From Enterobacter chuandaensis (GTDB taxonomy: Bacteria; Pseudomonadota; Gammaproteobacteria; Enterobacterales; Enterobacteriaceae), in assembly GCF_003594915.1 (NCBI RefSeq), contig NZ_QZCS01000012.1:1-64000 (forward strand): a DNA stretch of 64,000 nt. The letters run 5' to 3'. Shown piece after piece: positions 36,432 to 47,563 of this stretch (positions are counted from its first letter, which is position 1; every line of letters starts with the position of its first letter). The position numbers and the translations under genes are program-made. The notes under the pieces were generated by a model. That model was not told the origin of the DNA. It saw nothing but the letters and a program-made list of their open reading frames with translations, and searched no databases.

Positions 36432-37973
36432 ATGCCTTATTTACTTGAAATGAAAAGCATCACCAAGCGCTTCGGCGCGGTGAAAGCCGTCGACAACGTC
36501 AGTCTCCGGTTGAACCCCGGCGAAGTGGTTTCGCTGTGTGGCGAGAACGGTTCGGGCAAATCAACGCTGATGAAAGTCCTGTGTGGGATCTACCCGCACG
36601 GCAGTTACGAAGGCGAAATTGTCTTTGCCGGTGAAGTCATCCAGGCGACGCACATTCGCGACACCGAACGTAAAGGCATCGCCATCATCCACCAGGAGCT
36701 GGCGCTGGTGAAGCATCTCACCGTGCTGGAGAACATCTTCCTCGGAGCCGAGATTTCCCGCCACGGCGTGCTGGATTACGACACCATGACGCTCCGCTGT
36801 GAAAAGCTGCTGGCGCAGGTGAGCCTCAACATTTCACCGGATACCCGCGTGGGGGATCTGGGCCTCGGGCAACAGCAGCTGGTCGAAATTGCGAAGGCGC
36901 TGAATAAACAGGTCAGGCTGCTGATCCTCGATGAGCCAACGGCGTCTCTCACCGAACAGGAAACTGCGGTTCTGCTCAATATCATCCGCGATCTGCAAAA
37001 CCACGGTATCGCCTGCATCTACATTTCGCACAAGCTGAACGAGGTAAAAGCCATTTCGGACACCATCTGCGTGATCCGCGACGGGCAACACATCGGCACG
37101 CGTGAAGCCGCGGGCATGAGTGAAGATGACATCATCACCATGATGGTGGGCCGCGAGCTGACCGCACTCTACCCGAATGAGCCCCACACTCAGGGCGATG
37201 AAGTGCTGCGCGTGGAAAACCTGACCGCGTGGCACCCCGTTAACCGCCACATCAAGCGTGTAAATAACGTCTCGTTTTCCCTTCACAGCGGCGAAATTCT
37301 TGGGATTGCTGGGCTCGTCGGTGCCGGGCGCACCGAAGCCGTGCAGTGCCTGTTTGGCGTGTGGCCGGGGCGCTGGGAGGGCTCGATTTATATCGACGGT
37401 CAGCCGGTGAAAATCGACAACTGCCAGCAGGCGATTGCCCGCGGCATCGCCATGGTGCCGGAAGACCGCAAAAAAGACGGCATCGTGCCGGTGATGGCGG
37501 TGGGTAAAAACATCACCCTTGCAGCGCTCGATCGGTTCTCCGGCGCGCTGAGCAGCCTGGATGATGCCGCCGAGCAGCAGTGCATCCTTCAGTCACTTGC
37601 CCGGCTGAAGGTCAAAACCTCCTCGCCGGAACTGGCGATCGGCCGCCTGATCGGCGGTAACCAGCAGAAGGCGATTCTGGCGCGCTGCCTGCTCCTCAAT
37701 CCACGCATATTAATCCTTGATGAGCCGACGCGCGGGATTGATATCGGTGCCAAATACGAAATCTACAAACTGATTAATCAGCTTGTACAGCAAGGGATTG
37801 CCGTCATTGTCATCTCGTCTGAGTTACCCGAAGTGCTCGGCCTGAGCGACCGCGTGCTGGTCATGCACGAGGGAAAACTGAAAGCCAACCTGATTAACCA
37901 AAACCTGACGCAGGAGCAGGTGATGGAAGCCGCTTTAAGGAGCGAACGTCATGTCGAAAAGCAATCCGTCTGA
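36432..37973 (+). CDS. xylG: D-xylose ABC transporter ATPase XylG
   Basis: A 513-residue double ABC ATPase of the sugar-importer type. The first domain has Walker [10 protein letters not shown]; the second has the usual degenerate one (GLVGAGRTE), with Walker B LLILDEP and ILILDEP. The ATG at 36432 gives exactly the E. coli length; an earlier in-frame ATG lies in the leader. It overlaps xylH by 23 bp, suggesting translational coupling. Confidence 0.97.
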   Translation: MPYLLEMKSITKRFGAVKAVDNVSLRLNPGEVVSLCGENGSGKSTLMKVLCGIYPHGSYEGEIVFAGEVIQATHIRDTERKGIAIIHQELALVKHLTVLENIFLGAEISRHGVLDYDTMTLRCEKLLAQVSLNISPDTRVGDLGLGQQQLVEIAKALNKQVRLLILDEPTASLTEQETAVLLNIIRDLQNHGIACIYISHKLNEVKAISDTICVIRDGQHIGTREAAGMSEDDIITMMVGRELTALYPNEPHTQGDEVLRVENLTAWHPVNRHIKRVNNVSFSLHSGEILGIAGLVGAGRTEAVQCLFGVWPGRWEGSIYIDGQPVKIDNCQQAIARGIAMVPEDRKKDGIVPVMAVGKNITLAALDRFSGALSSLDDAAEQQCILQSLARLKVKTSSPELAIGRLIGGNQQKAILARCLLLNPRILILDEPTRGIDIGAKYEIYKLINQLVQQGIAVIVISSELPEVLGLSDRVLVMHEGKLKANLINQNLTQEQVMEAALRSERHVEKQSV

Positions 37974-39132
37974 TATCAAAGTCGCTGTTCCGACGCCCGG
38001 CGCGTTCGCGGGGCTAAAAGCACTGAACCTGCAGGTTTTCGTGATGATCGCGGCGATTATCGTCATCATGCTGTTCTTCACGTGGATGACGGATGGCTCG
38101 TACTTAAGCGCGCGTAACGTCTCAAACCTGCTCCGCCAGACCGCCATCACCGGCATCCTGGCCGTGGGCATGGTGTTCGTGATCATCTCTGCGGAAATCG
38201 ACCTGTCGGTCGGGTCGATGATGGGTCTTCTCGGCGGCGTGGCGGCTATTTTTGACGTCTGGCTCGGCTGGCCGCTGCCGCTGACCGTGGCTGTCACGCT
38301 GGTGCTGGGGCTGGTTTTAGGGGCCTGGAATGGCTGGTGGGTTGCCTATCGTAAAGTGCCATCGTTCATTGTTACCCTGGCGGGAATGCTGGCCTTCCGT
38401 GGGATCTTGATCGGTATTACCAACGGTACGACTGTCTCCCCGACCAGCGCGGCGATGTCGCAAATTGGCCAGAGTTACCTCTCCGACAGCATAGGCTTTA
38501 CGATCGGCGTGGTGGGGCTGCTGGCGTTTGTCGCGTGGCAGTGGCGGGGACGCATGCGCCGTCAGGCGATGGGTCTGGCGTCGCCTGCATCAACGTCGGT
38601 GGTGGGACGTCAGGCGCTGACGGCGGTTATTGTGCTGGGCGCCATCTGGCTTCTTAACGACTATCGCGGCGTTCCGACGCCGGTACTGCTGCTGGCGCTG
38701 TTGCTGCTCGGCGGCATGTTTATGGCGACGCGCACCGCGTTTGGCCGTCGTATTTATGCCATCGGCGGCAATCTTGAAGCCGCTCGCCTGTCGGGTATTA
38801 ACGTCGAACGCACCAAGCTGGCGGTTTTCGCCATTAACGGCCTGATGGTCGCTATCGCCGGGTTGATCCTCAGTTCGCGTCTGGGGGCAGGCTCTCCCTC
38901 CGCCGGTAACATCGCCGAGCTGGATGCTATCGCCGCCTGCGTCATCGGTGGTACCAGCCTCGCAGGCGGTATCGGTAGCGTGGCGGGTGCGGTCATGGGG
39001 GCATTTATCATGGCGTCGTTGGATAACGGGATGAGTATGATGGACGTCCCGACGTTTTGGCAGTATATCGTCAAGGGGGCCATTCTTTTACTGGCAGTCT
39101 GGATGGACTCTGCCACCAAGCGACGAGCCTGA
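37951..39132 (+). CDS. xylH: D-xylose ABC transporter permease XylH
   Basis: A 393-residue inner-membrane permease with about ten or more hydrophobic spans. It has the family signature segments [14 protein letters not shown] and, near residues 262-280, [18 protein letters not shown], the contact loop for the ATPase. Length equals E. coli XylH. It overlaps xylG and is followed 33 bp later by xylR. Confidence 0.97.
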   Translation: MSKSNPSDIKVAVPTPGAFAGLKALNLQVFVMIAAIIVIMLFFTWMTDGSYLSARNVSNLLRQTAITGILAVGMVFVIISAEIDLSVGSMMGLLGGVAAIFDVWLGWPLPLTVAVTLVLGLVLGAWNGWWVAYRKVPSFIVTLAGMLAFRGILIGITNGTTVSPTSAAMSQIGQSYLSDSIGFTIGVVGLLAFVAWQWRGRMRRQAMGLASPASTSVVGRQALTAVIVLGAIWLLNDYRGVPTPVLLLALLLLGGMFMATRTAFGRRIYAIGGNLEAARLSGINVERTKLAVFAINGLMVAIAGLILSSRLGAGSPSAGNIAELDAIAACVIGGTSLAGGIGSVAGAVMGAFIMASLDNGMSMMDVPTFWQYIVKGAILLLAVWMDSATKRRA

Positions 39133-39165
39133 TAACCGCATTGTGACTTAATTGGGAAGCGAGCC

Positions 39166-40344
39166 ATGTTTGAAAAGCGTCACCGCATTACGTTGTTATT
39201 CAATGCCAACAAAGCCTACGACCGTCAGGTGGTTGAAGGCGTGGGTGAATATTTGCAGGCGTCGCAATCCGAATGGGATATTTTTATTGAAGAAGATTTT
39301 CGCACCCGTCTGGAGAACATCAAAGACTGGCTGGGTGATGGCGTCATTGCTGACTATGACGATCCCGTCATCGAACAACTGCTGACCGACGTCGACGTGC
39401 CGATTGTGGGCGTCGGCGGCTCGTATCATTCACCCGAACACTACCCGCCGGTCCACTACATCGCCACCGATAACCATGCCCTGGTCGAAGCCGCCTTTCT
39501 CCATTTAAAGGAGAAAGGTGTCCATCGCTTCGCATTTTATGGGTTACCCGCCACCAGCGGCAAACGCTGGGCCGTCGAGCGCGAGCACGCGTTTTGCCAG
39601 CTGGTCGCGCAGGAGAAGTACCGCGGCGTGGTCTATCAGGGGCTGGAGACCGCGCCGGAAAACTGGCAGCACGCGCAAAACCGCCTGGCGGACTGGCTGC
39701 AAACGCTGCCGCCGCAGACCGGGATTATTGCCGTGACGGACGCCCGCGCCCGCCACGTGCTGCAGGTCTGCGAACATTTGCACATCCCGGTGCCCGAAAA
39801 ACTGTGCGTGATTGGCATTGATAATGAAGAACTGACCCGTTATCTGTCTCGCGTGGCGCTCTCCTCCGTTGCCCAGGGCACACGTCAGATGGGCTATCAG
39901 GCGGCGAAGCTGTTGCACCGTCTGCTGGATAAAGAGGCTCTACCGCTTCAGCGACTGCTGGTGCCACCCGTCCGCGTCGTTGAGCGCCGCTCAACCGATT
40001 ATCGCTCCTTAAGCGACCCGGCCGTCATTCAGGCCATGCACTATATTCGCAACCACGCCTGCAAAGGGATTAAGGTCGATCAGGTGCTGGATTCGGTGGG
40101 CATTTCCCGCTCGAATCTGGAGAAGCGTTTCAAAGAAGAAGTGGGCGAAACCATCCATGCCGTCATTCATGCGGAGAAGCTGGAGAAGGCCCGCAGCCTG
40201 CTCGTCTCCACGTCACTGTCGATCAACGAAATCTCGCAGATGTGCGGCTACCCGTCGCTGCAGTATTTCTATTCAGTGTTTCGCAAAGAGTATGACACCA
40301 CGCCGAAAGAGTATCGGGATCGCCACAGCGAAGTGCTGATCTAG
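39166..40344 (+). CDS. xylR: Xylose operon activator XylR
   Basis: A 392-residue regulator that binds D-xylose and activates xylAB and xylFGH. The N-terminal ~270 residues form a LacI/PBP-like sugar-binding domain. The C-terminus has two AraC-type HTH motifs (IKVDQVLDSVGISRSNLEKRFKEE and ISQMCGYPSLQYFYSVFRKEY). It is downstream of xylH on the same strand, as in E. coli, and is followed by a strong terminator. Confidence 0.97.
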   Translation: MFEKRHRITLLFNANKAYDRQVVEGVGEYLQASQSEWDIFIEEDFRTRLENIKDWLGDGVIADYDDPVIEQLLTDVDVPIVGVGGSYHSPEHYPPVHYIATDNHALVEAAFLHLKEKGVHRFAFYGLPATSGKRWAVEREHAFCQLVAQEKYRGVVYQGLETAPENWQHAQNRLADWLQTLPPQTGIIAVTDARARHVLQVCEHLHIPVPEKLCVIGIDNEELTRYLSRVALSSVAQGTRQMGYQAAKLLHRLLDKEALPLQRLLVPPVRVVERRSTDYRSLSDPAVIQAMHYIRNHACKGIKVDQVLDSVGISRSNLEKRFKEEVGETIHAVIHAEKLEKARSLLVSTSLSINEISQMCGYPSLQYFYSVFRKEYDTTPKEYRDRHSEVLI

Positions 40345-40348
40345 AAAA

Positions 40349-40380
40349 GAAAACGCCTTCCAGTGGAAGGCGTTGTTTTG
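40349..40380. terminator. Bidirectional terminator between xylR and bax
   Basis: A perfect 10-bp stem AACGCCTTCC / GGAAGGCGTT (40352-40361 and 40365-40374) with loop AGT and A-rich / T-rich flanks. It serves the convergent genes xylR and bax. Confidence 0.87.
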
Positions 40381-40383
40381 AGA

Positions 40384-41208
40384 TTACATATGGGCGGCAA
40401 TTAAGCGCTGGTTATCCTGGTACATCGCGAACAGATAGTTGTTATAGCTCTGTCCTTTAGTGGAATACCCTTTCAGCTTGTGAATCATCGTACTGGCCGT
40501 CACTTCCTGATCCGCTTTACGCAACTGAGCGCGTGATTTACGGAACGATGAGTAGGCCGGGTGCGTATTAAGATTCACCGCGTAAGCATTCACGGAATCT
40601 TTAACTGATTCGAACTGAGAATAGCCCTTCACCTTGCCGGGCGCATTATTACAACGCCCTTTCGCACACTTCATGCCGAACAGGTTGTTGTTGTTACGCG
40701 CCAGCTTAGACGTTCCCCAGCCGCTTTCGGCTGCTGCCATGGTCGCAACCATGCTGCCCGGGATAATGTCCACACGCTCAAGAAGCGCATTCCACGGCAC
40801 GCGGCGCGTGTTACCGTTCCAGCTCAGCTTGTAGCGCTTCGTGATGTCTTTCAGACGTGCGCGTTCAGACGGCGACCAGCGGCTATCGTACTGTTTGGAA
40901 ATCAACCAGTTTCGATCTGCCGTAATCGCGGCATTTTGACTTGTGATGTAAGGCATTACCGTCCGGAGAAACGCTTTTTTTCTTGGTGTTCCGGAAGGGT
41001 ATTTTCGCAAATCAGGAAGTGAACTACTCTTTGCACTATTGCGAGAATACTCTTGTTTACTGCTAACCTTACTACTTGTCGTCTTTATTACGTGGGCTTT
41101 CTTACTCGTTGTATCCGTGTGCGTCTTCGCAAGCACCTCACCCGAAAATGCCGTGGTGAGTAACATGAGTATCGCAGCCCCATATCGTCGAATGGGAGTC
41201 GATATCAT
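40384..41208 (-). CDS. bax: Bax protein, N-acetylglucosaminidase-domain protein
   Basis: A 274-residue protein with an N-terminal hydrophobic export signal (ILMLLTTAFSGEVLA) and a Ser/Lys-rich linker. A C-terminal glucosaminidase-like (glycoside hydrolase family 73 type) domain contains AAAESGWGTSKLARNNNNLFG, whose Glu is the likely catalytic residue. It is probably a periplasmic peptidoglycan hydrolase; the E. coli gene's role is not defined. The ATG at 41208 follows AGGAG. The frame extends 23 codons upstream without support. Confidence 0.93.
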   Translation of the reverse strand: MISTPIRRYGAAILMLLTTAFSGEVLAKTHTDTTSKKAHVIKTTSSKVSSKQEYSRNSAKSSSLPDLRKYPSGTPRKKAFLRTVMPYITSQNAAITADRNWLISKQYDSRWSPSERARLKDITKRYKLSWNGNTRRVPWNALLERVDIIPGSMVATMAAAESGWGTSKLARNNNNLFGMKCAKGRCNNAPGKVKGYSQFESVKDSVNAYAVNLNTHPAYSSFRKSRAQLRKADQEVTASTMIHKLKGYSTKGQSYNNYLFAMYQDNQRLIAAHM

Positions 41209-41421
41209 TAGGTCTCCTGGTCGGATGTAATCATCCCAACACCTTATTTTTTCACAAATTTGAGAGCGGAATCTCAAATCATATCAAAAATAGACTTCAA
41301 GAGCACGTATAGAAATAGTCCAAATCCGAAACTATGTCACCTGAAACTTGCTCATAAAAACATCATTGCTGAAAAAATGTGTGCGCTATCGCAGATAACT
41401 GCCTCATTTTGCGCGGGATCA

Positions 41422-41465
41422 CTCATCCTCACGCGTCCTCCTGGCAGAAAGCGATGGGGGATGAG
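41422..41465 (+). promoter_or_regulatory. Cluster of MalT boxes upstream of malS
   Basis: Three sequences fit the MalT core GGA(T/G)GA with flanks: CTCATCCTC (41422-41430, inverted), GCGTCCTCC (41433-41441, inverted, one core mismatch at its edge) and GGGGATGAG (41457-41465, direct). MalT activates malS in E. coli. The direct box lies ~57 bp before the malS start, so the transcript leader would be short. Confidence 0.6.
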
Positions 41466-41521
41466 TTTTTACCCTCCACCTGATGGCACACTGGTCAAAA
41501 ATGCCGCGACAGGAAAATGGA

Positions 41522-43552
41522 ATGAAACGCACCGCATTAGCTTTTCTGATGTTACCCGCTCTGGCACATGCTGACTGGTCATCGCCGGGGTTTGACGCAT
41601 TTAACGCCGAAGGCACCGGAGTTTTTACCAGCCAGGCAAAGCTTGCGAAGGGTACGCGTCCTCTGACGCTGAGTTTTGACAAGACGTGCTGGCAGCCTGC
41701 TGACGCGATAAAACTCAATGAGATGCTGTCGCTCAAGCCCTGCGACGGGTCTCCGCCGCCGTGGCGCCTTTTCCGCGACGGTGAATATCAGATGCGGATT
41801 GATACCCGATCCGGCACGCCCACCCTGTTGCTGACAATTCAGAGTACTACAGAACAGCCGGTTGCAAGCGTTATCCGCCAGTGCCCGAAGTGGGACGGTA
41901 AACCGCTGACGCTGGACGTCAGCCATACCTTCCCGGAAGGCACCGTGGTGCGTGACTTCTACAGCAAACAGACCGCGACGGTACAGAATGGAAATATAAC
42001 CCTGCAGCCCGCCGCGGGCAGTAATGGCCTGCTGCTCCTTGAGCGCGCCGAAACCGACAAACCTGCGCCGTTTAGCTGGCAGAACGCCACCGTCTATTTT
42101 GTGCTGACCGACCGCTTTGTGAATGGCGACCCGGGCAACGACAATAGCTATGGCCGCCACAAAGACGGCATGCAGGAGATTGGCACCTTTCACGGTGGCG
42201 ATCTCAAAGGGCTCGCCAGCAGGCTCGACTATTTACAACAGCTGGGGGTGAACGCGCTCTGGATAAGCTCGCCGCTTGAGCAGATCCACGGCTGGGTAGG
42301 CGGCGGCACCAAAGGAGACTTCCCGCACTACGCCTATCACGGCTACTACACCCAGGACTGGACGAAGCTCGACGCCAACATGGGCACCGAGGATGACCTG
42401 CGCCATCTTATTGATGAAGCGCACAGCCGCGGCATTCGCGTCCTGTTCGATATCGTCATGAACCACGCGGGCTACGCGACGCTTGCGGACATGCAGGCGT
42501 ACCAGTTTGGCGCGCTGTATCTGCAGGGTGATGAGCTAAAAAAAACCCTGGGCGAACGCTGGACAGACTGGAAGCCGGGCGCGGGCCAAAGCTGGCATAG
42601 CTTCAACGATTACATTAACTTTAGCGACAAAGCCGCATGGGAAAAATGGTGGGGCAAGAAATGGATCCGCACCGACATCGGTGATTACGACAACCCCGGC
42701 TTCGACGATTTGACCATGTCGCTGGCGTTTCTCCCGGATCTGAAAACGGAATCCACCGTCCCTTCCGGATTACCCAACTTTTATCAGCACAATTCCGATA
42801 CCCACGCGAAGGCCATCCCGGGATATACCCCGCGCGACTACCTCACCCACTGGCTCAGCCAGTGGGTACGCGACTACGGCATCGACGGTTTCCGGGTGGA
42901 CACCGCGAAGCACGTTGAGCTTGCGGCATGGCAACAGTTAAAGGATCAGGCAAGCCAGGCGCTGGCCGCGTGGAAAGGGGCCAACCCGGACAAAAAGCTC
43001 GATAACGCGCCCTTCTGGATGACCGGCGAGTCCTGGGGCCACGGGGTGATGCAAAGCGACTACTACCGCCACGGTTTCGACGCGATGATCAACTTTGATT
43101 ATCAGGAGCAGGCAGCAAAAGCGGTGGATTGCCTGGCCGACATGGATCTTACCTGGCAGCAGATGGCGGAAAAGCTGCAAAGCTTCAACGTGCTGAGCTA
43201 TCTCTCCTCACACGATACCCGCCTGTTCCGCGAAGGAGGCCAGCGCGCAGCCGAGCTGCTCCTGCTCGCGCCGGGCAGCGTACAAATCTATTACGGGGAT
43301 GAATCAGAGCGTCCGTTCGGCCCAACGGGGTCCGACCCGCTGCAGGGTACCCGTTCGGATATGAACTGGCAGGACGTCACGGGCAAGCAGGCCTCAACCG
43401 TCGCCCACTGGCAAACGCTGGGCCAGTTCCGCGCCCGCCATCCGGCGATCGGTGAAGGCAAGCAAACCACGCTGTCGCTAAAAGAGGGGTACGGCTTTGT
43501 GCGTGAGCATAATGGCGATAAGGTGATGGTGGTATGGGCGGGTAATCAATAA
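41522..43552 (+). CDS. malS: Periplasmic alpha-amylase MalS
   Basis: A 676-residue glycoside hydrolase family 13 enzyme that cleaves maltodextrins in the periplasm, supplying the maltose system. The N-terminal signal peptide reads MKRTALAFLMLPALAHA. GH13 motifs appear in order: DIVMNH, GFRVDTAKHVE with the nucleophile Asp, MTGESWG with the acid/base Glu, and LSSHDTR with the transition-state Asp. The length equals E. coli MalS. The ATG at 41522 is chosen because it starts the signal peptide. Confidence 0.97.
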   Translation: MKRTALAFLMLPALAHADWSSPGFDAFNAEGTGVFTSQAKLAKGTRPLTLSFDKTCWQPADAIKLNEMLSLKPCDGSPPPWRLFRDGEYQMRIDTRSGTPTLLLTIQSTTEQPVASVIRQCPKWDGKPLTLDVSHTFPEGTVVRDFYSKQTATVQNGNITLQPAAGSNGLLLLERAETDKPAPFSWQNATVYFVLTDRFVNGDPGNDNSYGRHKDGMQEIGTFHGGDLKGLASRLDYLQQLGVNALWISSPLEQIHGWVGGGTKGDFPHYAYHGYYTQDWTKLDANMGTEDDLRHLIDEAHSRGIRVLFDIVMNHAGYATLADMQAYQFGALYLQGDELKKTLGERWTDWKPGAGQSWHSFNDYINFSDKAAWEKWWGKKWIRTDIGDYDNPGFDDLTMSLAFLPDLKTESTVPSGLPNFYQHNSDTHAKAIPGYTPRDYLTHWLSQWVRDYGIDGFRVDTAKHVELAAWQQLKDQASQALAAWKGANPDKKLDNAPFWMTGESWGHGVMQSDYYRHGFDAMINFDYQEQAAKAVDCLADMDLTWQQMAEKLQSFNVLSYLSSHDTRLFREGGQRAAELLLLAPGSVQIYYGDESERPFGPTGSDPLQGTRSDMNWQDVTGKQASTVAHWQTLGQFRARHPAIGEGKQTTLSLKEGYGFVREHNGDKVMVVWAGNQ

Positions 43553-43558
43553 TTTCCC

Positions 43559-43613
43559 CCACCCCTCACCTTAACCCTCTCCCCTTTGGGGAGAGGGTTA
43601 AGGTGAGGGGTGG
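43559..43613. repeat. Long perfect hairpin repeat between malS and avtA
   Basis: Two perfectly complementary 26-bp arms (43559-43584 and 43588-43613) around a TTT loop, 6 bp after the malS stop. The sequence belongs to the CCCTCTCCC / GGGAGAGGG repeat family but is fully symmetric here. It would form an unusually stable RNA hairpin and could terminate or protect the malS transcript. Confidence 0.85.
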
Positions 43614-43755
43614 AAAACCCACCAGAACTATTCACTCCCCAAATCCAACTCCGCCATACAAAACAACAAATCCGACCACATCCCCCGATTTGCACCAACA
43701 CGGTGCTAGCGTTATGGTTACCCACTTTCAAAATAAGCTCGATAGAACACCTGCT

Positions 43756-45012
43756 ATGACGTTTTCACTTTTCGGCGACAAATTCACCCGCCATTCAGGC
43801 ATTACTCGCCTGATGGAGGACCTCAACGACGGGCTGCGCACACCGGGTGCCATCATGCTCGGCGGCGGAAACCCGGCGCAAATTCCGGAGATGACGACCT
43901 ATTTCCAGACGCTGCTGACGCAGATGCTGGAAAACGGCAAAGCAACCGATGCGCTTTGCAACTACGACGGTCCGCAGGGTAAAACCGAGCTGCTGTCTCT
44001 CCTTGCCAAAATGCTGCGTGAAGAGCTGGGCTGGGATATCGAACCACAGAATATTGCACTAACAAACGGCAGCCAGAGCGCGTTTTTCTACTTGTTTAAC
44101 CTCTTCGCAGGACGTCGTGCCGACGGAACCACCAAAAAGGTGCTGTTCCCGCTGGCTCCGGAGTATATCGGCTATGCTGATTCCGGCCTGGAAGAGGATC
44201 TGTTCGTCTCCGCGCGCCCGAACATTGAGCTGCTGCCGGAAGGCCAGTTCAAATATCACGTCGATTTTGAACACCTGCACATTGGTGAAGAGACGGGGAT
44301 GATCTGCGTATCGCGCCCGACGAACCCAACGGGCAACGTGATTACCGACGACGAACTGATGAAGCTGGATGTACTGGCGAACCAGCACGGCATCCCGCTG
44401 GTCATCGATAATGCCTACGGCGTGCCGTTCCCGGGCATTATCTTCAGCGAAGCACGTCCGCTGTGGAACCCGAACATTGTCCTGTGCATGAGCCTCTCCA
44501 AGCTGGGTTTGCCGGGCAGCCGCTGCGGCATCATCATCGCCAACGAGAAAATCATCACCGCCATTACCAATATGAACGGCATTATCAGCCTTTCACCGGG
44601 CGGTATCGGCCCGGCGATGATGTGCGAAATGATCAAGCGCAACGACCTGCTGCGTCTGTCTAATGACGTCATCAAACCGTTCTATTACCAGCGCGTTCAG
44701 GAGACGATTGCGACGCTTCGCCGCTACTTACCGGAAGAACGCTGTCTGATCCACAAACCTGAAGGCGCGATTTTCCTGTGGCTGTGGTTTAAGGATTTGC
44801 CGATCACCACAGAATTGCTCTACCAGCGCCTGAAAAAGCGCGGCGTGCTGATGGTGCCGGGAGATTACTTCTTCCCGGGTCTTGATAAGCCGTGGCCGCA
44901 TACGCACCAGTGCATGCGCATGAACTACGTGCCCGATCCGGAAAAAATCGAAGCGGGCGTCAAAATTCTCGCTGAAGAAATTGAAAAAGCGTGGCACGAA
45001 GGCGGCCAGTAA
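43756..45012 (+). CDS. avtA: Valine-pyruvate aminotransferase
   Basis: A 418-residue PLP-dependent class I/II aminotransferase that interconverts valine + pyruvate with 2-ketoisovalerate + alanine. The PLP lysine lies in MSLSKLGLPGSRCG, and SRPTNPTGN and NAYGVPFPG are typical of the fold. It starts MTFSLFGDKFTRHSG, matching E. coli AvtA. The ribosome site at 43756 is weak and an in-frame ATG at 43714 is possible, but homology supports 43756. It is convergent with yiaJ after 4 bp. Confidence 0.95.
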   Translation: MTFSLFGDKFTRHSGITRLMEDLNDGLRTPGAIMLGGGNPAQIPEMTTYFQTLLTQMLENGKATDALCNYDGPQGKTELLSLLAKMLREELGWDIEPQNIALTNGSQSAFFYLFNLFAGRRADGTTKKVLFPLAPEYIGYADSGLEEDLFVSARPNIELLPEGQFKYHVDFEHLHIGEETGMICVSRPTNPTGNVITDDELMKLDVLANQHGIPLVIDNAYGVPFPGIIFSEARPLWNPNIVLCMSLSKLGLPGSRCGIIIANEKIITAITNMNGIISLSPGGIGPAMMCEMIKRNDLLRLSNDVIKPFYYQRVQETIATLRRYLPEERCLIHKPEGAIFLWLWFKDLPITTELLYQRLKKRGVLMVPGDYFFPGLDKPWPHTHQCMRMNYVPDPEKIEAGVKILAEEIEKAWHEGGQ

Positions 45013-45016
45013 CACG

Positions 45017-45835
45017 CTACCCCTCACGCACGTTAAAACCCAGCTCTTTTGATATCGCCTCTGCCGTTTCGCGCAGAGGCTTGAGCAGGTTTTTCTCGCC
45101 AATCTGCTTCATGCGGGACGTCGACAGCGAAATGGAGATCGCATACGGCACGCGACCATGAATATCAAACACCGGCACGGCGATACAGGAGACACCCAGC
45201 TCGTTCTCTTCTTTATCCATTGCCATGCTGCGCTCGCGAATTTCCGCCAGCTCATCATACATAGCACTCAGTTCAGTGATGGTATTGCGCGTCAACGGCT
45301 GGATCTGTTCCTGATGGCTTTGCCAGTAGCTCGCCACGTAATCCTGATGACCAAAGGCCATATAGATCTTGCCCATTGCAGAACAATAGAGCGGCATATG
45401 CTGGCCGATGTAAGCACGCGTACGCAGCATGCCGGTTGTCGGCTCGAGCTTATAAATCAGGATCGCGTGGTCATCTTCCCGACTGGAAAAGTTCACCGTT
45501 TCGCCAGTGGCAATGTTCAGCGCCTCAAGATGCGGGGCCGCCACGTGAATAATGTTGAGCGATGACAGCGCCTTCTGCCCGACGGCAATGAATTTAGTGG
45601 TCAGACGATAGCTACCCGCCGCCGGTGCCGGGGTAACGTATCCGCACGACTGCAATCCCTGGAGTAACCGGTGGACGGTGCTCTTATTCAAACCTGCCAG
45701 TTCCGATAAATGCGCAAGCGGGCACCCGTTCGGGTAGTTGCTGAGGATCTCAATCAGCATCAGGCCGCGAAACAGGCTCTGGCTGCCTGCTGGCCTCTCT
45801 TTTTCCTGCGTTATTTCGCTCTCTTTCATGCTCAT
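45017..45835 (-). CDS. yiaJ: IclR-family repressor YiaJ (PlaR)
   Basis: A 272-residue IclR regulator. The N-terminal winged HTH (LAHLSELAGLNKSTVHRLLQGL, residues ~40-61) is followed by the effector-binding IclR domain with conserved SCIAVPVFD. It is nearly identical to E. coli YiaJ in both domains, differing mainly in the short N-terminal tail. It is divergent from the yiaK operon, which its E. coli counterpart represses. The ATG at 45835 with GGAG seven bases upstream is preferred over the TTG before it and the ATG at 45829. Confidence 0.95.
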   Translation of the reverse strand: MSMKESEITQEKERPAGSQSLFRGLMLIEILSNYPNGCPLAHLSELAGLNKSTVHRLLQGLQSCGYVTPAPAAGSYRLTTKFIAVGQKALSSLNIIHVAAPHLEALNIATGETVNFSSREDDHAILIYKLEPTTGMLRTRAYIGQHMPLYCSAMGKIYMAFGHQDYVASYWQSHQEQIQPLTRNTITELSAMYDELAEIRERSMAMDKEENELGVSCIAVPVFDIHGRVPYAISISLSTSRMKQIGEKNLLKPLRETAEAISKELGFNVREG

Positions 45836-45877
45836 CAAATCGCTCCTTTTTATCGCGCTCTTGATGGTAGCGCAAAG

Positions 45878-45996
45878 TGTGGTTTAGTTCACGATCTCAA
45901 CAGAAAAAACACAACCAGTTGATTTTAATGGTTTTTGAAAAACATGAATATCGTTGATCTGACAAAATTTGATCGATATATTTGAAATCATATTTC
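45878..45996 (+). promoter_or_regulatory. Candidate CRP site and YiaJ-type palindrome before yiaK
   Basis: TGTGGTTTAGTTCACG (45878-45893) fits the CRP consensus TGTGA-N6-TCACA with one change per half. Further on, GAAATCATATTTC (45984-45996) is a perfect 13-bp palindrome in an AT-rich stretch 65-77 bp before yiaK, a plausible YiaJ operator or core-promoter element. Both are read by eye from motif only. Confidence 0.5.
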
Positions 45997-46060
45997 GTAT
46001 AGTGAAATTTAGCGATAAAAAAGCATTCGCATTTGCCCCTAAAAAAACAGGAGAACAGGG

Positions 46061-47537
<1,477 letters not shown>

Positions 47538-47563
47538 TTTTCTGACAAATACAGGAACGCGAA

